NCBI GenBank assembly: GCA_036245525.1
Contig: BTPG01000005.1
Location: 121,232,417-121,296,416 of the forward strand
Source of the DNA: Semisulcospira habei
Lineage: Eukaryota > Mollusca > Gastropoda > Semisulcospiridae
Direction of reading: 5' to 3'
DNA: 64,000 nucleotides
Part shown: piece after piece, positions 1 through 10,849 of the stretch
Numbering within the stretch: position 1 is the stretch's first letter
How the letters are laid out: each line of letters opens with the position of its first letter
The notes under the pieces: model-generated
Told to the model about the DNA's origin: nothing
Databases searched by the model: none
What the model saw: the letters and a program-made list of their open reading frames with translations, nothing else
Made by a program: the position numbers and the translations under genes

Positions 1-59
1 AGCACTTGGTGAACCCAGCGCAGCGATTGTCTCTAGAGCAGGCGTACTTCGCCAGACGG

Positions 60-606
60 GGACTTGGGCTGCGGGATTTGGTGAGTACCAGAGCGGACCT
101 TCTTCCCCTCGGATGTCTCTACTGCCCCTGCCTCAGCAGCTCCTGCTTCTCCCCGGGCGACCCTCGACAGGCGTCATCCAGTCTCAGGTTCCGGTGCGAC
201 CATGGCTACACCCTCACCTTCTTCTCGGGGCGGTTCCAGACTGGCGCGCGACGAGAGTTCCCCTTCCTCCCCTCCTCCCAGGATGTCCAGCACATCGACG
301 CAAGCCTTGCCTCGGGGAGCGCTCCCCTGTTGCCGAGATCCTACCCTGCCTCCAGCTGGCCTCCGGACTTCCTTGTCCAGCTTCGCGTGTCACGTTCCCC
401 ATGCCAGGAGCTTCTCGTTCCCTCCTACAGCGCCACGGTGGTCGACTACTTCAGTAGCAAGGCGGGGCACGCTCCCTCTCCCTGTACTTCTGCCGCTGCC
501 ACGAGCTCCGTTGGTGCGAAGATCGTGACGTCGCTTTCGTGCAAGAGCTCCAGGGGTGTCTGCATGACCAGCCCACTCCATTGCGTGTCGCGGCCAGCTT
601 CTCCGC
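60..606 (+). pseudogene. decayed RT/RNase H segment of element H
   Basis: No intact frame. Around 91-145 the sequence matches the block after the RT domain that reads ADLLPLGRLYSRPLQLHL in element B. Around 291-345 it matches the RNase H block with the catalytic Asp and a TGWGA-like stretch. Frames change many times, and no recombinase sequence follows. It resembles the equally decayed E (33590-33930), so H and E may be related. Identification rests on collinear similarity to B and C. Confidence 0.65.
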
Positions 607-610
607 ACAG

Positions 611-925
611 AAAACAAATGTATTTTTCTCTAAAATGTATTTCGAAAAATACTTAACGATGGCATTACTCGAATGGCCCTCCCTCCTGCCCCGCTTGCGG
701 CCAGAGCGCTTTAGTGTTCAACTGGTATAACACCGGCACTTGTGCCCGAATGAGTAGGGAAGGGAGGCTACTCGGGCCCTGGTAACGGCCCACGAGTTGC
801 CTCCCTGGTTGTGTAATTATACACAATGAATTTTAGGCTTAAATCATTAAGCTAAGTGTATCTTCCATACAGTAATGCCATCGGTAAGTATTTTTCGAAA
901 AAATACATTTTAGAGAAAAATACAT
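611..925 (+). repeat. element H ICR half and right inverted terminal repeat
   Basis: AAAACAAATGTATTTTTC at 611 is the junction seen in the ICR of the other elements, followed by AACGATGGCATTACT near 652. The segment ends with AGTAATGCCATCGGTAAG near 872 and an A/T-rich terminus. The left-terminus half of the ICR was lost in the deletion that removed the recombinase. Confidence 0.75.
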
Positions 926-1087
926 ATTTGTACCTGTGCCTGTAAATAATAATAATGAAGATTTACCAGACATTTATTCTAAAACTAGCTTTTAGCACTA
1001 TTGGAATATGATGCATGACATAAAAACAATACAGAATATGACGCACAGTAGGTCTGTGTCTGTTGTAGTACACTAGTGCTCATTGTC

Positions 1088-1314
1088 TTAACCCATATCA
1101 TGCTGAGGCTAAAAGCTTCAAATTTGTACACTGCCATAATTATGTAAGCAGCATTATAGTACTTACAGATAAGGATATAGACCAATGGCTTTAGTTCAAG
1201 GGTAGTGCCAGAATAGCTTGGCACCTAGAGGCACCAAGCTATTCTGGCGCTACATTGAACTATTTTAGTCAAACTTATTTCACACACTGGTGTATTCCGA
1301 ATGATAAGGGTTAA
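1088..1314. mobile_element. piggyBac-like palindromic MITE, copy 1
   Basis: A 227-bp element bounded by TTAACCC (1088) and GGGTTAA (1308-1314), the TTAA target and CCC/GGG termini typical of piggyBac-type elements. Its core at about 1197-1262 is a long hairpin: TTCAAGGGTAGTGCCAGAAT pairs with the complement downstream around a short loop. The copy at 10850-11074 is the same element in the opposite orientation. There is no coding capacity. Superfamily assignment rests only on termini and TTAA. Confidence 0.75.
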
Positions 1315-1342
1315 TTGAAGTTTCATTGCTTCTATCACACAG

Positions 1343-1570
1343 GAGGAAATTGCCAAATCTCTGGGATCTTTACCAGCAGGCAGCCTACTGAAGTCGCCCC
1401 TGGGACGGACATCCAGGTACCTTGCACACCCTGTGTTCAACTCGCACCACTCAGAGACGCGCCTTGTGCGATACATGAAACAACTGGAAAACAAAGATCT
1501 GTCTCTCGTCCACTCCATGATCTCCCTTGGCTCCTGCACCATGAAGCTCAACAGCACCACAGAGATGATG
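1343..1570 (+). CDS. GLDC: GLDC exon a (glycine dehydrogenase P-protein, internal exon)
   Basis: First of nine visible exons of the P-protein of the glycine cleavage system. The enzyme is PLP-dependent and mitochondrial; it decarboxylates glycine and passes the aminomethyl group to the lipoyl arm of H-protein. This exon has 76 codons in phase 0, bounded by CACAG and GTAAG. It contains [20 protein letters not shown] and then [14 protein letters not shown], strongly conserved in GLDC near the join of the two halves of the protein (roughly human residues 490-570). No stops or frameshifts are present. Earlier exons, including the mitochondrial targeting peptide, lie outside the window. Confidence 0.95.
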
Positions 1571-1704
1571 GTAAGAAACTTTCTTTTGGTCACTTTTAGT
1601 GCAGATGAGTGGAGGTGGACTTAATGTGATTAACTTTATGCCATAGTGATCAGGGACAGACTGCCATGACTGTGGCATGCCACATCCTTGTAACTGTAGT
1701 ACAG

Positions 1705-1948
1705 TTAATCCCTTCACTGTAGAGAATAACTGAACACCACCCAGCTGCAAGAGAGAGAGATCCTTATGAACCCCAACCCCCCCCCCCCCTCCCCCCCAAT
1801 CCCTCCCCATAGTTACAGGGGCTTATGAGGATCTATGTCTTGCTGAAACCACTTAATTTCCATATTCCTGTGATGGCTAGGGGTCTTTGGCATGGGATTT
1901 ACAGTGATTTCAAACACAGAATGTGTCACTCGGCAGTGTAGGCGTTAA
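1705..1948. mobile_element. second palindromic MITE family, decayed copy with poly-C
   Basis: Starts TTAATCCCTTCACTG, ends near GCGTTAA, and shares blocks with the better copy at 2985-3199 (CAAGAG-type hairpin, GATCC...GGATC arms). The hairpin loop carries C-rich runs at 1777-1798. Non-coding. Confidence 0.5.
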
Positions 1949-2809
1949 CCCTTGGCCTAGATGAGCACTTCATACCAGCGTGTCAGTAAGGCTACTACTT
2001 GCGAACAAGAGGCATATATATTCTTATTTACCACTGCATGTATTTGCTTCTAGCAGATGGAACTGGATGGAGGGATGCACTGAATGTGTGGACTTTGTGC
2101 ATTTGTATGACCCATTTCTGAATTATTTTTGCTTGTCACTTTGGCAGGATTGGTGTTGAAAAAAAATTGCATCAAATATTTTCTAAACTTTTACAAATCA
2201 CCATTTGTAACTGAAGTGATATACAGAAAGAGTAATACATATACAATCTCTGTTAACGTTTGTTCAGAGAAAAAATACCAAGTAGACGCAGGGTTATCAG
2301 CATTTACAATGTGGGGAATATTGAGATTTACAGTAGAACATTTTTACAGTGACACAATTTATTTATTTTTTATCTGTAATAAACTTTCGTTTTTGCAGGG
2401 TTGTCTGTTCTTATGCATGTGCAGTTTAGATCAAACCTGGTAGAGATGGTGTGAGACTAGAAGAATTTGAAGTTGGAGTTCAGAAACATCTTGTAGTTTA
2501 GGAGTTAATGGCAATTTATGACTGTCTGAGACAAACTTATGTTCACTACTGATTTGGCTTATGTTTTGAAATCCCTCAAAGCACACCTATTATCCGATTT
2601 TGTCACAGCTTATTGTCAAATTCTTCAAGGAAAAGATCAAAGTTTAAGTTGAAGTTAAAAAATTAACCGAATTTGGTCTATTTTACGAGTAATTGTGAGT
2701 ATATTTAAGTGTAAGAAATCTTATGTTCGCCGATTTTGCCGTCAGTACCATGAATAGTGATCTTTGACATAATCACTGCTGGACTGTCAACTCATTGATT
2801 TGTTGGCAG
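1949..2809. other. GLDC intron 1 sequence without recognised features
   Basis: A/T-rich intron sequence. A 104-codon open frame at 2129-2443 has no domain and low-complexity codon content. I see no gene or clear repeat here. Confidence 0.6.
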
Positions 2810-2952
2810 CCCTGCACGTGGAAGGAGTTCACCAACATACATCCGTTTGCCCCAAGAGAACAACCACTCGGCTACCATGAAATGTTGGATGAGCTGGAGG
2901 AGCTGCTGTGTGAAATCACTGGCTATGATGAGATCTCATTCCAACCAAACAG
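2810..2952 (+). CDS. GLDC: GLDC exon b
   Basis: 143 bp, acceptor GGCAG, donor GTGGGT. It encodes [13 protein letters not shown] and then [10 protein letters not shown], matching the conserved block that precedes the [10 protein letters not shown] motif. It ends after two bases of a codon (AG), which the next exon completes as Ser. The open frame and exact phase match to exon c, 7 kb away across element A, show that the insertion is confined to the intron. Confidence 0.95.
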
Positions 2953-2984
2953 GTGGGTAGACTTTCAGTAGTTTCAGTACATGG

Positions 2985-3199
2985 TTCAACCCCTTCATTG
3001 TTGAGAAACATTGAACACTACCCAACTGCAAGAGGTATAGATCCACATGAGCCTCTGCAGTTGCAGAGGCTCATGGGGATCTATGCCTCTTGCTGAACTA
3101 CTTTGTATCCATGATCCTGAGATGGCTGGGGTTCTTTGATGTTTAACTATTGATTGTTTCAAAAATGCAATCTGCATCCACTGGCAGGGAAAGGGTTAA
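2985..3199. mobile_element. palindromic MITE, second family, best copy
   Basis: Bounded by TTCAACCCC and GGGTTAA. The core hairpin has arms 3029-3060 and 3061-3092 (about 29 of 32 bases complementary) with almost no loop. The same hairpin type recurs at 58283-58349. Terminal TTAA and CCC again suggest a piggyBac-like non-autonomous element. Confidence 0.65.
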
Positions 3200-3247
3200 C
3201 CTATGAAGCCGTGATATGTACAGGGGAATATATGTTAACCATGATAC

Positions 3248-3285
3248 TTCAAGGGTGGTGCTCAGCACTCGGCACCACCATTGAA
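3248..3285. repeat. short hairpin of the TTCAAGGG family
   Basis: TTCAAGGGTGGTGC pairs with GGCACCACCATTGAA; a shortened relative of the hairpin MITE at 1088-1314. Confidence 0.5.
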
Positions 3286-3420
3286 CTATCATAATCAATC
3301 TGTCTCCAAAACTGTGGTGCAGACTTAAGAGGTCATCTCTAAGATTTGAGAATTTTGTCTGCAGGGTTTTATATCTGCAGGACATAAAGAATCGAACAAT
3401 AAACTAAGAGCAAATGAAAA

Positions 3421-3632
3421 ATTCATTTTTCTCTAAAACGTATTTTTTCGAAAAATACTTACCGATGACATGACTTTATGGAAATGTCTACTTCTAGCTC
3501 AATTTTAGCCTACTTACCCGTTGTGTGCCCACACAACCCGGGAGGCACTCGGGGAACCCCCCTAGAGGGGCCGAGAGTTGTCTCCCGTTTCCCGCCTTAC
3601 CGGCTCCGGTCACGAGACCGGCCAGTTTTTTG
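3421..3632 (-). repeat. element A right inverted terminal repeat
   Basis: Reverse complement of 9450-9633 over about 170 bp, including the CTCGGGG and GTTGTGTGCCCACACAAC palindrome. The outermost ~45 bp differ from the other end, as in all elements of this window. Confidence 0.9.
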
Positions 3633-3681
3633 TGATACTTCGCTCGAAAGCGGCAAGCGGGGCAGGAGGGAGGGTCCTCCT

Positions 3682-3779
3682 AGTCATGTCATCGGTAAGT
3701 ATTTTTCGAAAAAATACCTTTTAGAGAAAAATGAATTTGTTTCCTCAAAAACATTACCGATGACATGACTTTATGGAAG
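3682..3779 (-). repeat. element A internal complementary region
   Basis: Contains AGTCATGTCATCGGTAAG, then the joined tips around GAAAAATGAATTTGTTTCC, then ACCGATGACATGACT. This is the complement of the right tip joined to the complement of the left tip, the DIRS1-type template for restoring the ends. Confidence 0.9.
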
Positions 3780-3859
3780 AATTGCGATGAGGAGGAGGGT
3801 GCCGCGCAACTCTTAATGGTAAACAGCGCCGTCCTCCCAGTCGCAACCTCCCGACAATT

Positions 3860-4950
3860 TTAGCGAAGTGCATAGATAGGCGCCGGTGGCGCCGGGAGGG
3901 AGTGTTGCGCCGCGGCGATGTCCCTCACTAGTGCGAGATTCTCTCTTTGGCCTGCCAGGTCCCTGAGGTAGAAGCGGGCGAATACAGATTCAGTCTGCCA
4001 GCCCACGGCTGCCACGATGTCCTTGACAGCGCATTTTCGAGCAAATGCGAGGCTCGTGGCCATGGCTCGTACCTCATGTGCGCGAACGAATGTGCAGCCT
4101 CTTCGCTCCCTGCGGGGAGATATCTTGATACGCGGAGCGTATAACCCAGCGGAGCCAGGACGAGATCGTCTGGGCTGTTATGTCATTCCTGCTGGGTCTC
4201 AGAGGTAGGAAGAGGCGCGAACGCCCTCTGCGGAAGGCTTTAGATCGTCGCAGATAAACTCTAAGGGCGCGCACGGGATCCTGTTGCCTGGTCTCCTGAG
4301 ACAGAGGGTTGGTTCTTAGCAGCCGTAAGGTGATAACCTGAGGTGCCGTCAGAGGAGACCTGTTCTTGGCCAGGAAGGCAGGGTCAGTGAGGAGTTGAAC
4401 AGCCCCATCCGCTCGGAACTGTAGGCAGGTAGGCCGCGCCGAGAGTGCGTGTAGCTCACTCACCCGAGAGGCGGTAGCAAGGGCCAGCAGGAAGCACGTC
4501 TTCGTGTCACATCTGCGAAACGGGCCAAGGTAAGGGTTCAAATCTGTCAGAATTTAACCACGTTAGCACCCAGGGCAGGTCCCAGCGGGGAAGGAGTGAG
4601 CGGTGTGTTGGGCGCTGGATGCCGAAGTGACCCATAAGGTCGGCTAAGTCTTTGCAGGCGCCCGGGTCTGGGTGTCCAAGGTGTCGATAAGTGTCAGCGA
4701 TCATGGACAGGTAACCCCTCACGGTGATGGGAGCCAGGCCTAAGTCTCGAAAGAGCCAGAGGAAGAAGACCGCCCGCTGAGGATTAGTCAGTTCCGTGGG
4801 TGACAGGCCGTGCTCAGAGCACCAGGAACACAGGACTCGCCACTTTCCCTCGTAGCCTCGTATGGTGGAAGGTCTGCGGGCCGAAGCGATCGCCTCCACT
4901 GCTGCACCCGAGTAGCCTCTAGCTCCGAGGGCTTGCCGCACAACCTCCAG
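3860..4950 (-). pseudogene. tyrosine recombinase of element A (frameshifted)
   Basis: Reads on the minus strand from LEVVRQALGARGYSGAAV (about 4950) to the C-terminus at 3860. SAM-like N-domain features (YEGKWRVLCSWCSEHGL, ITVRGYLSMIADTYRHLG) precede the catalytic domain: Arg in ATASRVSELHAL, then the C-terminal FARFYLRDL block carrying the nucleophilic Tyr. The frame breaks near 4520 and again near 4070, just where the HxxR motif lies. It would act in the nucleus to integrate a circular cDNA without a target duplication; that role is known for DIRS and inferred here. Broken, so inactive as written. Confidence 0.85.
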
Positions 4951-6785
4951 GCGTGAAGGAGGAGCCGCTCCGGGCAGGGGTGGAACAGCGGCTGACGCAG
5001 TTGCTTGAGCATGGTGCGTGGGGCGGGAAGCAGCAGGGGCGGGTCCGTGGCGAGGCTGAGAAGGTCGGTGGTCCAGGAGCGGTTCCAGGCGAACGGCGCA
5101 ACTAACAGCAGGACCGCCGAGCATCCCCGAAGCTTGAAAAGGACTTTGGGTACGAGAACCGTCGGGGGGAAGGCGTAAGCCACCAGGCCGTCCCAGGGAA
5201 TGGAGAGTGCATCGACCGCCCAGGCAAGTGGATCGGGAATCGGGGAGACGAAGAGCGGCAGCTGATGGTTCCACCTCGTGGCGAACAAGTCGACCTGGGG
5301 AGTCTCCCACCGGGAACAGATCATCCGAAAGATGTCCTGCCGAAGGGTCCATTCCGTGTGCAGGAGCTGGCCGCGGCGAGACAGCGAGTCGGCTAAGACA
5401 ATCCGGTGTCCGGGGATGTGTCGGGCTCGAATGGTAATACCCCGGTCCTCGCACCAACGCAACATCCGATAGAGGGGCCTACAAAGGTCGGGAGCGTGTG
5501 CCACCTTGTTTCTGGATGTAAGCCACCATAGTCGTGTTGTCCGAGAGGACGAGTAGCTCCTGGTGTCTGAGGAGATCCTCCCAGAACTGCAGGGCTTGCC
5601 ACACAGCCTGCATCTCCAGCCAATTGATGTGAGTGTGTGCTAAGTCCGCGGGCCAGGGCCCCGAAGTCGAGAGGAACCGAGGAAGGAAAAGGGCGCCCCA
5701 CCCCGTGAGGCTGGCGTCGACACAAAGCGAGGTCTGGGGTGGAGGGGCGGCCAGGGGAACCCCCGACGCTAGCCATGAGTGGTCGGTCCACCGACGAAGA
5801 TGAGGCATCAGCATCTGGGGCACCGGAACCAACGTCGTTAAGTCGCCTGACGACGGGCGCCAATGGAGTAGGAGATGCAGCTGGATCGGCCGGGAGTAGA
5901 GACGACCTAGGGGGATAAGGTCCGCTGCGGCGTTCAGCAGGCCCAAGCTGGAGCCAGACTCTGGTGGGGGCCACGTCCTGTCGTGCTAACTGACCGGCTA
6001 GGTCCGCAATCTTCTGGATCCGGGGGGCTGGGAGGCGCACCATGTTGAGGTCGGTCGCAAATTCCATGCCCAGGTGCACGAAGCGGCGGGACAGCGAGAG
6101 ATCCGACTTGCCGTCGTTCACTAGGAAGCCCAAGTGTGCCAGAAGCAGTAGCAGCGCATCCCTGTCCGACGCTAGCGAGGTCTCTGACTGGTTGCATCGG
6201 AGGAGGTCGTCTAGGTAATTCGACGTCGGACTGGAGGAAGACTGTCGGGCCTTGGCGACTACGGCGTCCATCAGCCGGGTGAACACCCAGGGCTGAGGTT
6301 GAGACCGAACGGGAGCGCGCGAACTGGTATACCACGCCGTCGATCGCAAAGCGGAGGAACCTCCTGGAGGCCTGGTGCATCGGGACATGCAGGTACGCAT
6401 CTGAAAGGTCCAGGCTGACTGCGAAGTCCAGAGGCTGGACCGCGGCTTACAGGGCTCGTGCAGTCTCCATCCGGAAGGAGGGGGCTGTAATGTACTTGTT
6501 CAGGGCCGAGAGATCGATACCGGTCGCCCTCTCCCTCCAGGCTTCGGAACGACGAACAAGCGGCTGTAGAAGGCTGGGGAGTAGGGGACGCATACCACCT
6601 CCGTGGCGGCTTTCCTCAGGAGGGAGGAGACCTCTCCCCGAAGAGCGGAGGCCTCCAACGGGTCGCTGGGGATCTCGGTCCAAAGGGGGGAGCGACGCAA
6701 AGGAGGCGGGCTGCGAAAGGCGATCCGGAGGTCGGCCGAGACGGTGTCGCAAATCCAGGGGTCGTCGGGAAAGAGTGTGAGCCAA
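4788..6785 (-). pseudogene. reverse transcriptase-RNase H of element A (frameshifted)
   Basis: RT motifs on the minus strand: SPAFYSRLFVVPKPGG near 6600, then SNYLDDLL with the YLDD catalytic Asp pair at about 6206-6217. RNase H follows: SLCVDASLTGWGALFLPRF (first Asp), INWLEMQAVW (Glu), LLVLSDNTTMVAYIQKQGG (Asp) and the C-terminal DSLSRRGQLLHTEWTL. At least three frame changes separate these pieces. The 3' end overlaps the recombinase frame, as in B and C. Confidence 0.85.
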
Positions 6786-6955
6786 TTTCCGCTGAAAAGG
6801 CTAGCCTCCCACCGACCGGAGACCCCGAAGTGGTCGGTGGGGCCAAGGCTGGGGGGCAGTCAGGTAGCCCGCCCGCGACCCGGTCGCCGGGCGGGACGGG
6901 GCCAGGCAGGGACACAGGCCCTGGAGGGTCTAGGACGGCCAAGGCGGGGGCCTGC

Positions 6956-8860
6956 TCAGGGCCGAAGCAGGGCTGACGCAGCAGCGGGTCTAACCGACCG
7001 CGAGGCGCGACCCCTAGCCTGTCGGGAGGACGGAAAGCGGCGGGGAGGAGGAGCACTCACAGGCCAGCGGTCGGGGTTGGAGGCTCGAACGGATGACCAG
7101 GTGTCGCCGAAAAGCAGGGGGCCACCCAGCGGAGCACGACGAAGCTGCGCACGCAGGTCAGGTGGTATCCCTCGGCAGGCAAGCAGAAGTGCGTCTCGAC
7201 GCATCAGGTCACAGTTGGCGGAGGCAGCCATAGCATTAACGGATGAGTGGTAGGCGGCTCGGTTGGCGACTTCCGCTGAGACGAGTAAATCCCCAAGGAG
7301 AGGCGTGATAGAAGGCTGCCAAGCGTCTTCCACACGACGAACCAGGGCTTGAGTGAGCAGCTCCAGGAACCCAGCGCAGGCTAAGGTGTTCCGCACCAGA
7401 GACGCAGTCAATCCAGGCCACGAGGGAAGGAACGGCGAAGGAGGGCGGAGCCGCCAGCTTGCGACATGGCCGGGGGGTCGATCGCAGGAAGAGGAATGGA
7501 GAAAGCCTGGGAATGACCGGCATACCAATCCCGCCGGAAGGCGATGTCCAGGCCAGCCGGCCAGCGACGATCGGAGAAGAACACCGGCTCTCGAGACGCG
7601 GGAAGTTGCAGGAGCGCTGAGAAGACATCTCGCAGCTCCTTAAATCCAGGCGGCTGGGGAAGCGACTTGAACCTCTTCACCTGACGCTCGGCATCCACAA
7701 AGGCCGAGACCTTCCTCTTCAGGGGGGGGAGAGGCTGGGCAGGAATCCGCTGGCAGAGTGGCCGCGATGATCCTGGCGGTTTTATCCAAGGCTAGGAGGG
7801 TCTCCGCCCGGGACGACGACGGAAGGGACGAGGGGACATCATCACCGACGTCGGAGGGCGAAAGGGAGCGAGCATCCTCCTCCAACAGGGCTGAGACGGA
7901 GTCTTCGGGCAGCACGCTGAGGGCTTCTTCGTCCAGGGGGTGGCGAGAAGGCGGGTGAGGCACCAAGGAAGGTCGAAGCTTGGGCGGGGGCGCATCTCGA
8001 ACCTCACGGGAAGCCCGGGCACGAGCCGGCAGCGACGACGGAGGCGGGGATCGCCGAGGCGACGGCGGGAAGGAGCGAGGAGGGGTCCTGTCCGGTGCGT
8101 GGCTTCCTCTGGGTGAAGTACGGCGGACAACCGAAGAGGAGTGCCGATCACGGGAAGAAGGTCGACGACGGCGGAGACACGGCGAACGCATCGAACTGCG
8201 AAGGCGAGCGCGACGAGGAGTGGCGGGGGGAGCGGCGACGCTCCCGGCGGGGGGAACGATCCTTCCGGCGGCGCTCGCCCGCGAGCGCGAGTGTCTAGCA
8301 CTGACGGTGGAACGGGAAAGGTCGGGGGCGCGACTGTGTCGCGTAGGTTGAGGCTGACGTCTCTCCTGGCCGGACTCAGTGAGAAGGGCTCTATGCCGGT
8401 GTACAGATCCTCCGGAAGGATCAGCGGGCTTATCGTGGAGAGAGAGAGGAGCAAGGCCAGTCAACGTGGGACGGCTCGTGGCGAACTGCTGCAGGCCGGG
8501 CTCAGTGAGGCGGGCGCTTTGCCGGCAAACAGACCCTCCGGAAGGGTCAGCGGGCGTGGCAGCAGTGGCAGTCCTCTGGTCAGCGAACAACGCAGAGTCC
8601 CGACGATCAAACCGTTCCGAGAGGCCGAGGCGAGGAAGAGCGGTCGTTACCACAGGGGCGACGTCAACAGGAGTGGGACGAGAGATAGCAGACGGAGGTC
8701 GCTCTCGCCGGTAAAAAACTCCAGAGGTCAGACCAACGGAACTCCGGCCAGGTCGCACAGACATCGCAGAGATGGTCGAGGCGCAGCCCGAGCAGGGGAG
8801 GCAGACCGCATGGTCGTCTGTCGGCCACTTGAAGTCGCCGCCTTGAGCGCAGGTAAGCAT
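6956..8860 (-). pseudogene. gag-like ORF of element A (frameshifted)
   Basis: Starts at the minus-strand ATG 8860. The N-terminus has the conserved CxxxxxxxWPTDDHAVCLPC motif, then a long Arg/Ser/Pro-rich middle, then ALSVLPEDSV and KRKVSAFVDA. The C-terminal block (KRFKSLPQPPGF, FFSDRRWPAGLDIAF, WYAGHSQAF, LVRNTLACAGFLELL, NRAAYHSSVNAMAA) matches B and C. The frame shifts at a C-run near 7727. Related to DIRS gag; the C-terminal domain of vertebrate LAP2alpha is thought to derive from such a gag (established knowledge, not tested here). Confidence 0.75.
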
Positions 8861-9449
8861 TTGGTTCCTGCAACAGACAAAGAGCACAAGGTCGCAAAGG
8901 CGGACAAGGGAGCCTAGCCCCACCCAAGGTACTCCAAGCGCCGTGACCACCGGCGCGTAAATAGTGGCTACAGTCTCCCAGAGCTAAAGGGCCTTTAAGG
9001 TAGACGAACGGCGTGTGGGTGCCCGAAGGCCCTACGAGAACAGAAACCCTAGTCTACAAGGCAACGTCTTCTCGTAACAGTGAAATACCAAAGGAGAGAA
9101 GGCGACGTCCCTCGAGGAGGTTCGTAAAAAAGGTCGTGCAAGGCGCCGAAGCGTAAGCTCAACAACTGGCGCCCACGTAGTAGCAAAGCCGAAAGGAAAG
9201 CCCAACGGTAGCCGGCTCTCGGCCCGAGGGCCGGCTGTGGGAAACTACCGCTACCTTACCTCCGAGACGAATCGGGAACAGGGGGAAGGGTAGTCATACA
9301 CCTCCACAGCGTAGAGGAGAGCAGCAGAACGAAGCCAGTAGAGGCAGGGCACATGAAGAGGCAACGAGCGTAGGCAAGAGAAGGACCGGTCGAAGCGGCG
9401 CGAGCGCAAGGCCAGACACGTCTTCTCTGTACGAGCGAAGTAGCAAAAC

Positions 9450-9633
9450 TGGCCGGTCTCGTGACCGGAGCCGGTAAGGCGGGAAACGGGAGACAACTCT
9501 CGGCCCCTCTAGGGGGGTTCCCCGAGTGCCTCCCGGGTTGTGTGGGCACACAACGGGTAAGTAGGCTAAAATTGAGCTAGAAGTAGACATTTCCATAAAG
9601 TCATGTCATCGGTAATGTTTTTGAGGAAACAAA
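9450..9633 (-). repeat. element A left inverted terminal repeat
   Basis: The 5' end of A on the minus strand: TTTGTTTCCTC tip at 9633, ACCGATGACATGACT, then the arm complementary to 3460-3632. Confidence 0.9.
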
Positions 9634-9744
9634 CACTTATGCAGATGGAAGGGTTGACTTTCAAATGACAAAAATAATGTTGTAGAAGAATGAAAGAATG
9701 AGGAGTGTACATTTTGTGACCATTATCTTTGTTATTTGTTAATG

Positions 9745-9794
9745 CGATGGTGGCGCCATAAGAGCTTGGCACCTACAGGCACCAAGCTGATCTG
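9745..9794. repeat. short TTGGCACC hairpin relic
   Basis: AGCTTGGCACCTACAGGCACCAAGCT is the inner part of the hairpin MITE family at 1088-1314. Confidence 0.5.
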
Positions 9795-9940
9795 GAAAAA
9801 AACTGAAACTTTCATTTTTGATCCTCATTGTACATGTACATGGTACATGTGCAAATGAGAAGAAGATAAAGATTTGAAAGTGTAATAGTTGTGTTGAAAT
9901 TAATTTTGTGTTCATTTCTTTTCAATGTTTTGTGCGACAG

Positions 9941-10016
9941 TGGTGCCCAGGGTGAATATGCAGGGCTGCGCACGATCATGGCATATCACCAAGCTCAGGG
10001 ACAGCATCAGAGAAAT
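9941..10016 (+). CDS. GLDC: GLDC exon c
   Basis: 76 bp, acceptor CGACAG, donor GTGAGT. It completes Ser with exon b and reads [16 protein letters not shown], the [10 protein letters not shown] motif of the C-terminal PLP domain. Ends in phase 0. Confidence 0.95.
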
Positions 10017-10371
10017 GTGAGTTACACCACCAACTGCATACAGACAAATCAGTAACCTTTACTTTAAAAATCATCAAGATCATGAGCAAAGCATGTTACA
10101 GGTCTCCAAAGGTCATCAAGGAATCCTAAGTTGTCCAATGATCAGCCTGGATGCTAAAAACAGCAGTGGTTATATAATGGTTATATTTCTGCTAAGAAAA
10201 GTTGCTCTTTATTGTGGAAAATAGAAATCAAACTCACCTTAAGCTGCGCTGAAAATAAGTGTTTTTAATATTATTTTATTGATTGATGGATCGATCAATC
10301 GATGTTGTTTACATTTGACTGAATGTTCCTTTTTCCTGATTTTATCACCTCATGCTTGTGTATATTTGCAG
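10017..10371. other. GLDC intron 3
   Basis: 355 bp of A/T-rich intron ending in the acceptor TTTGCAG. No other feature is seen. Confidence 0.8.
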
Positions 10372-10497
10372 ATGTGCCTAATCCCTGTCTCTGCACATGG
10401 AACCAACCCTGCCAGCGCCCAAATGGCGGGCATGAAAATCACACCGATCAATGTGGACAAGCACGGAGGTGTTGACATGAGTCACATGGCAAAAATG
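10372..10497 (+). CDS. GLDC: GLDC exon d
   Basis: 126 bp, 42 codons in phase 0, acceptor TTTGCAG, donor GTGGGT. It encodes [20 protein letters not shown], the [10 protein letters not shown] block of the PLP domain, which in this family lines the active site. Frame is clean. Confidence 0.97.
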
Positions 10498-10640
10498 GTG
10501 GGTGTTGTGCTTTTCGATGGTTTCATGTCTTTGCTAATAAAACTTCCTTTGACACTTTGAGCCATATGGTGTGAATCTTTCACTTTAGAAGTTATCCTGT
10601 GAAGAGTACGTTACAGCTCAGAAGAGAGATCAACTGTGCT

Positions 10641-10710
10641 AGTTCAAAGGTGGTGACAGAATAGCGTGGCGCCTCTGGGTGCCAAGCTATTCTTGCTTCA
10701 TCCTTGAACT
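10641..10710. repeat. hairpin MITE core, copy in intron 4
   Basis: AGTTCAAAGGTGGTGACAG pairs imperfectly with TTCTTGCTTCATCCTTGAAC around GGCGCC...GGTGCC. Lies about 140 bp from the next copy. Confidence 0.6.
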
Positions 10711-10849
10711 GGCATGGTCATTCATTTCTTTTTGTAGTTTGACAGTGCTAAATGAGTAAAACAGATTCCTTCCATAAGATATTTGTTTTGATTGTTGTAG
10801 TGAGAGATGTAAACAGAATTGTATTGTACTTCTTGTGATAGTCCTAGAC

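Larger units (their letters stand above)
1..925 (+). mobile_element. DIRS-like element H, 3' remnant
   Basis: Truncated 3' part of a DIRS-like tyrosine-recombinase retrotransposon in a GLDC intron. It starts before the window. Positions 1-606 are a decayed RT/RNase H stretch; the tyrosine recombinase region is deleted, and the sequence jumps straight into half of the internal complementary region and the right terminal repeat. The right end reads CGGTAAGTATTTTTCG, then an A/T-rich terminus ending near 925, as in the other elements here. The tag in its terminal repeats is GATGGCATTAC. Confidence 0.8.
3421..9633 (-). mobile_element. DIRS-like retrotransposon A (minus strand, in GLDC intron 2)
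   Basis: Complete 6.2-kb DIRS-like element on the minus strand: left terminal repeat at 9450-9633, non-coding leader about 8870-9450, gag-like 6956-8860, RT/RNase H 4788-6785, tyrosine recombinase 3860-4950, ICR 3682-3779, right terminal repeat 3421-3632. The arms 3460-3630 and 9450-9610 are exact or nearly exact reverse complements, and the ICR joins the complement of both tips. The tag is GATGACATGAC in all copies. Coding frames carry several frameshifts, so it is probably inactive, but it is much better kept than D-G. Confidence 0.92.

Noticed and set aside
2129..2443. 104-codon ORF in intron 1
   Set aside because: A/T-rich intron with no domain, no homologue recognised, no splice context.
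5393..6400. 335-codon minus-strand ORF as one protein
   Set aside because: It holds the YLDD block but then leaves the RT/RNase H frame; most of its length is an out-of-frame reading of element A, so it was treated as part of a frameshifted pseudogene.
8141..8917. 258-codon plus-strand ORF opposite gag of A
   Set aside because: Antisense shadow of the Arg/Ser-rich gag region; no similarity in B or C.
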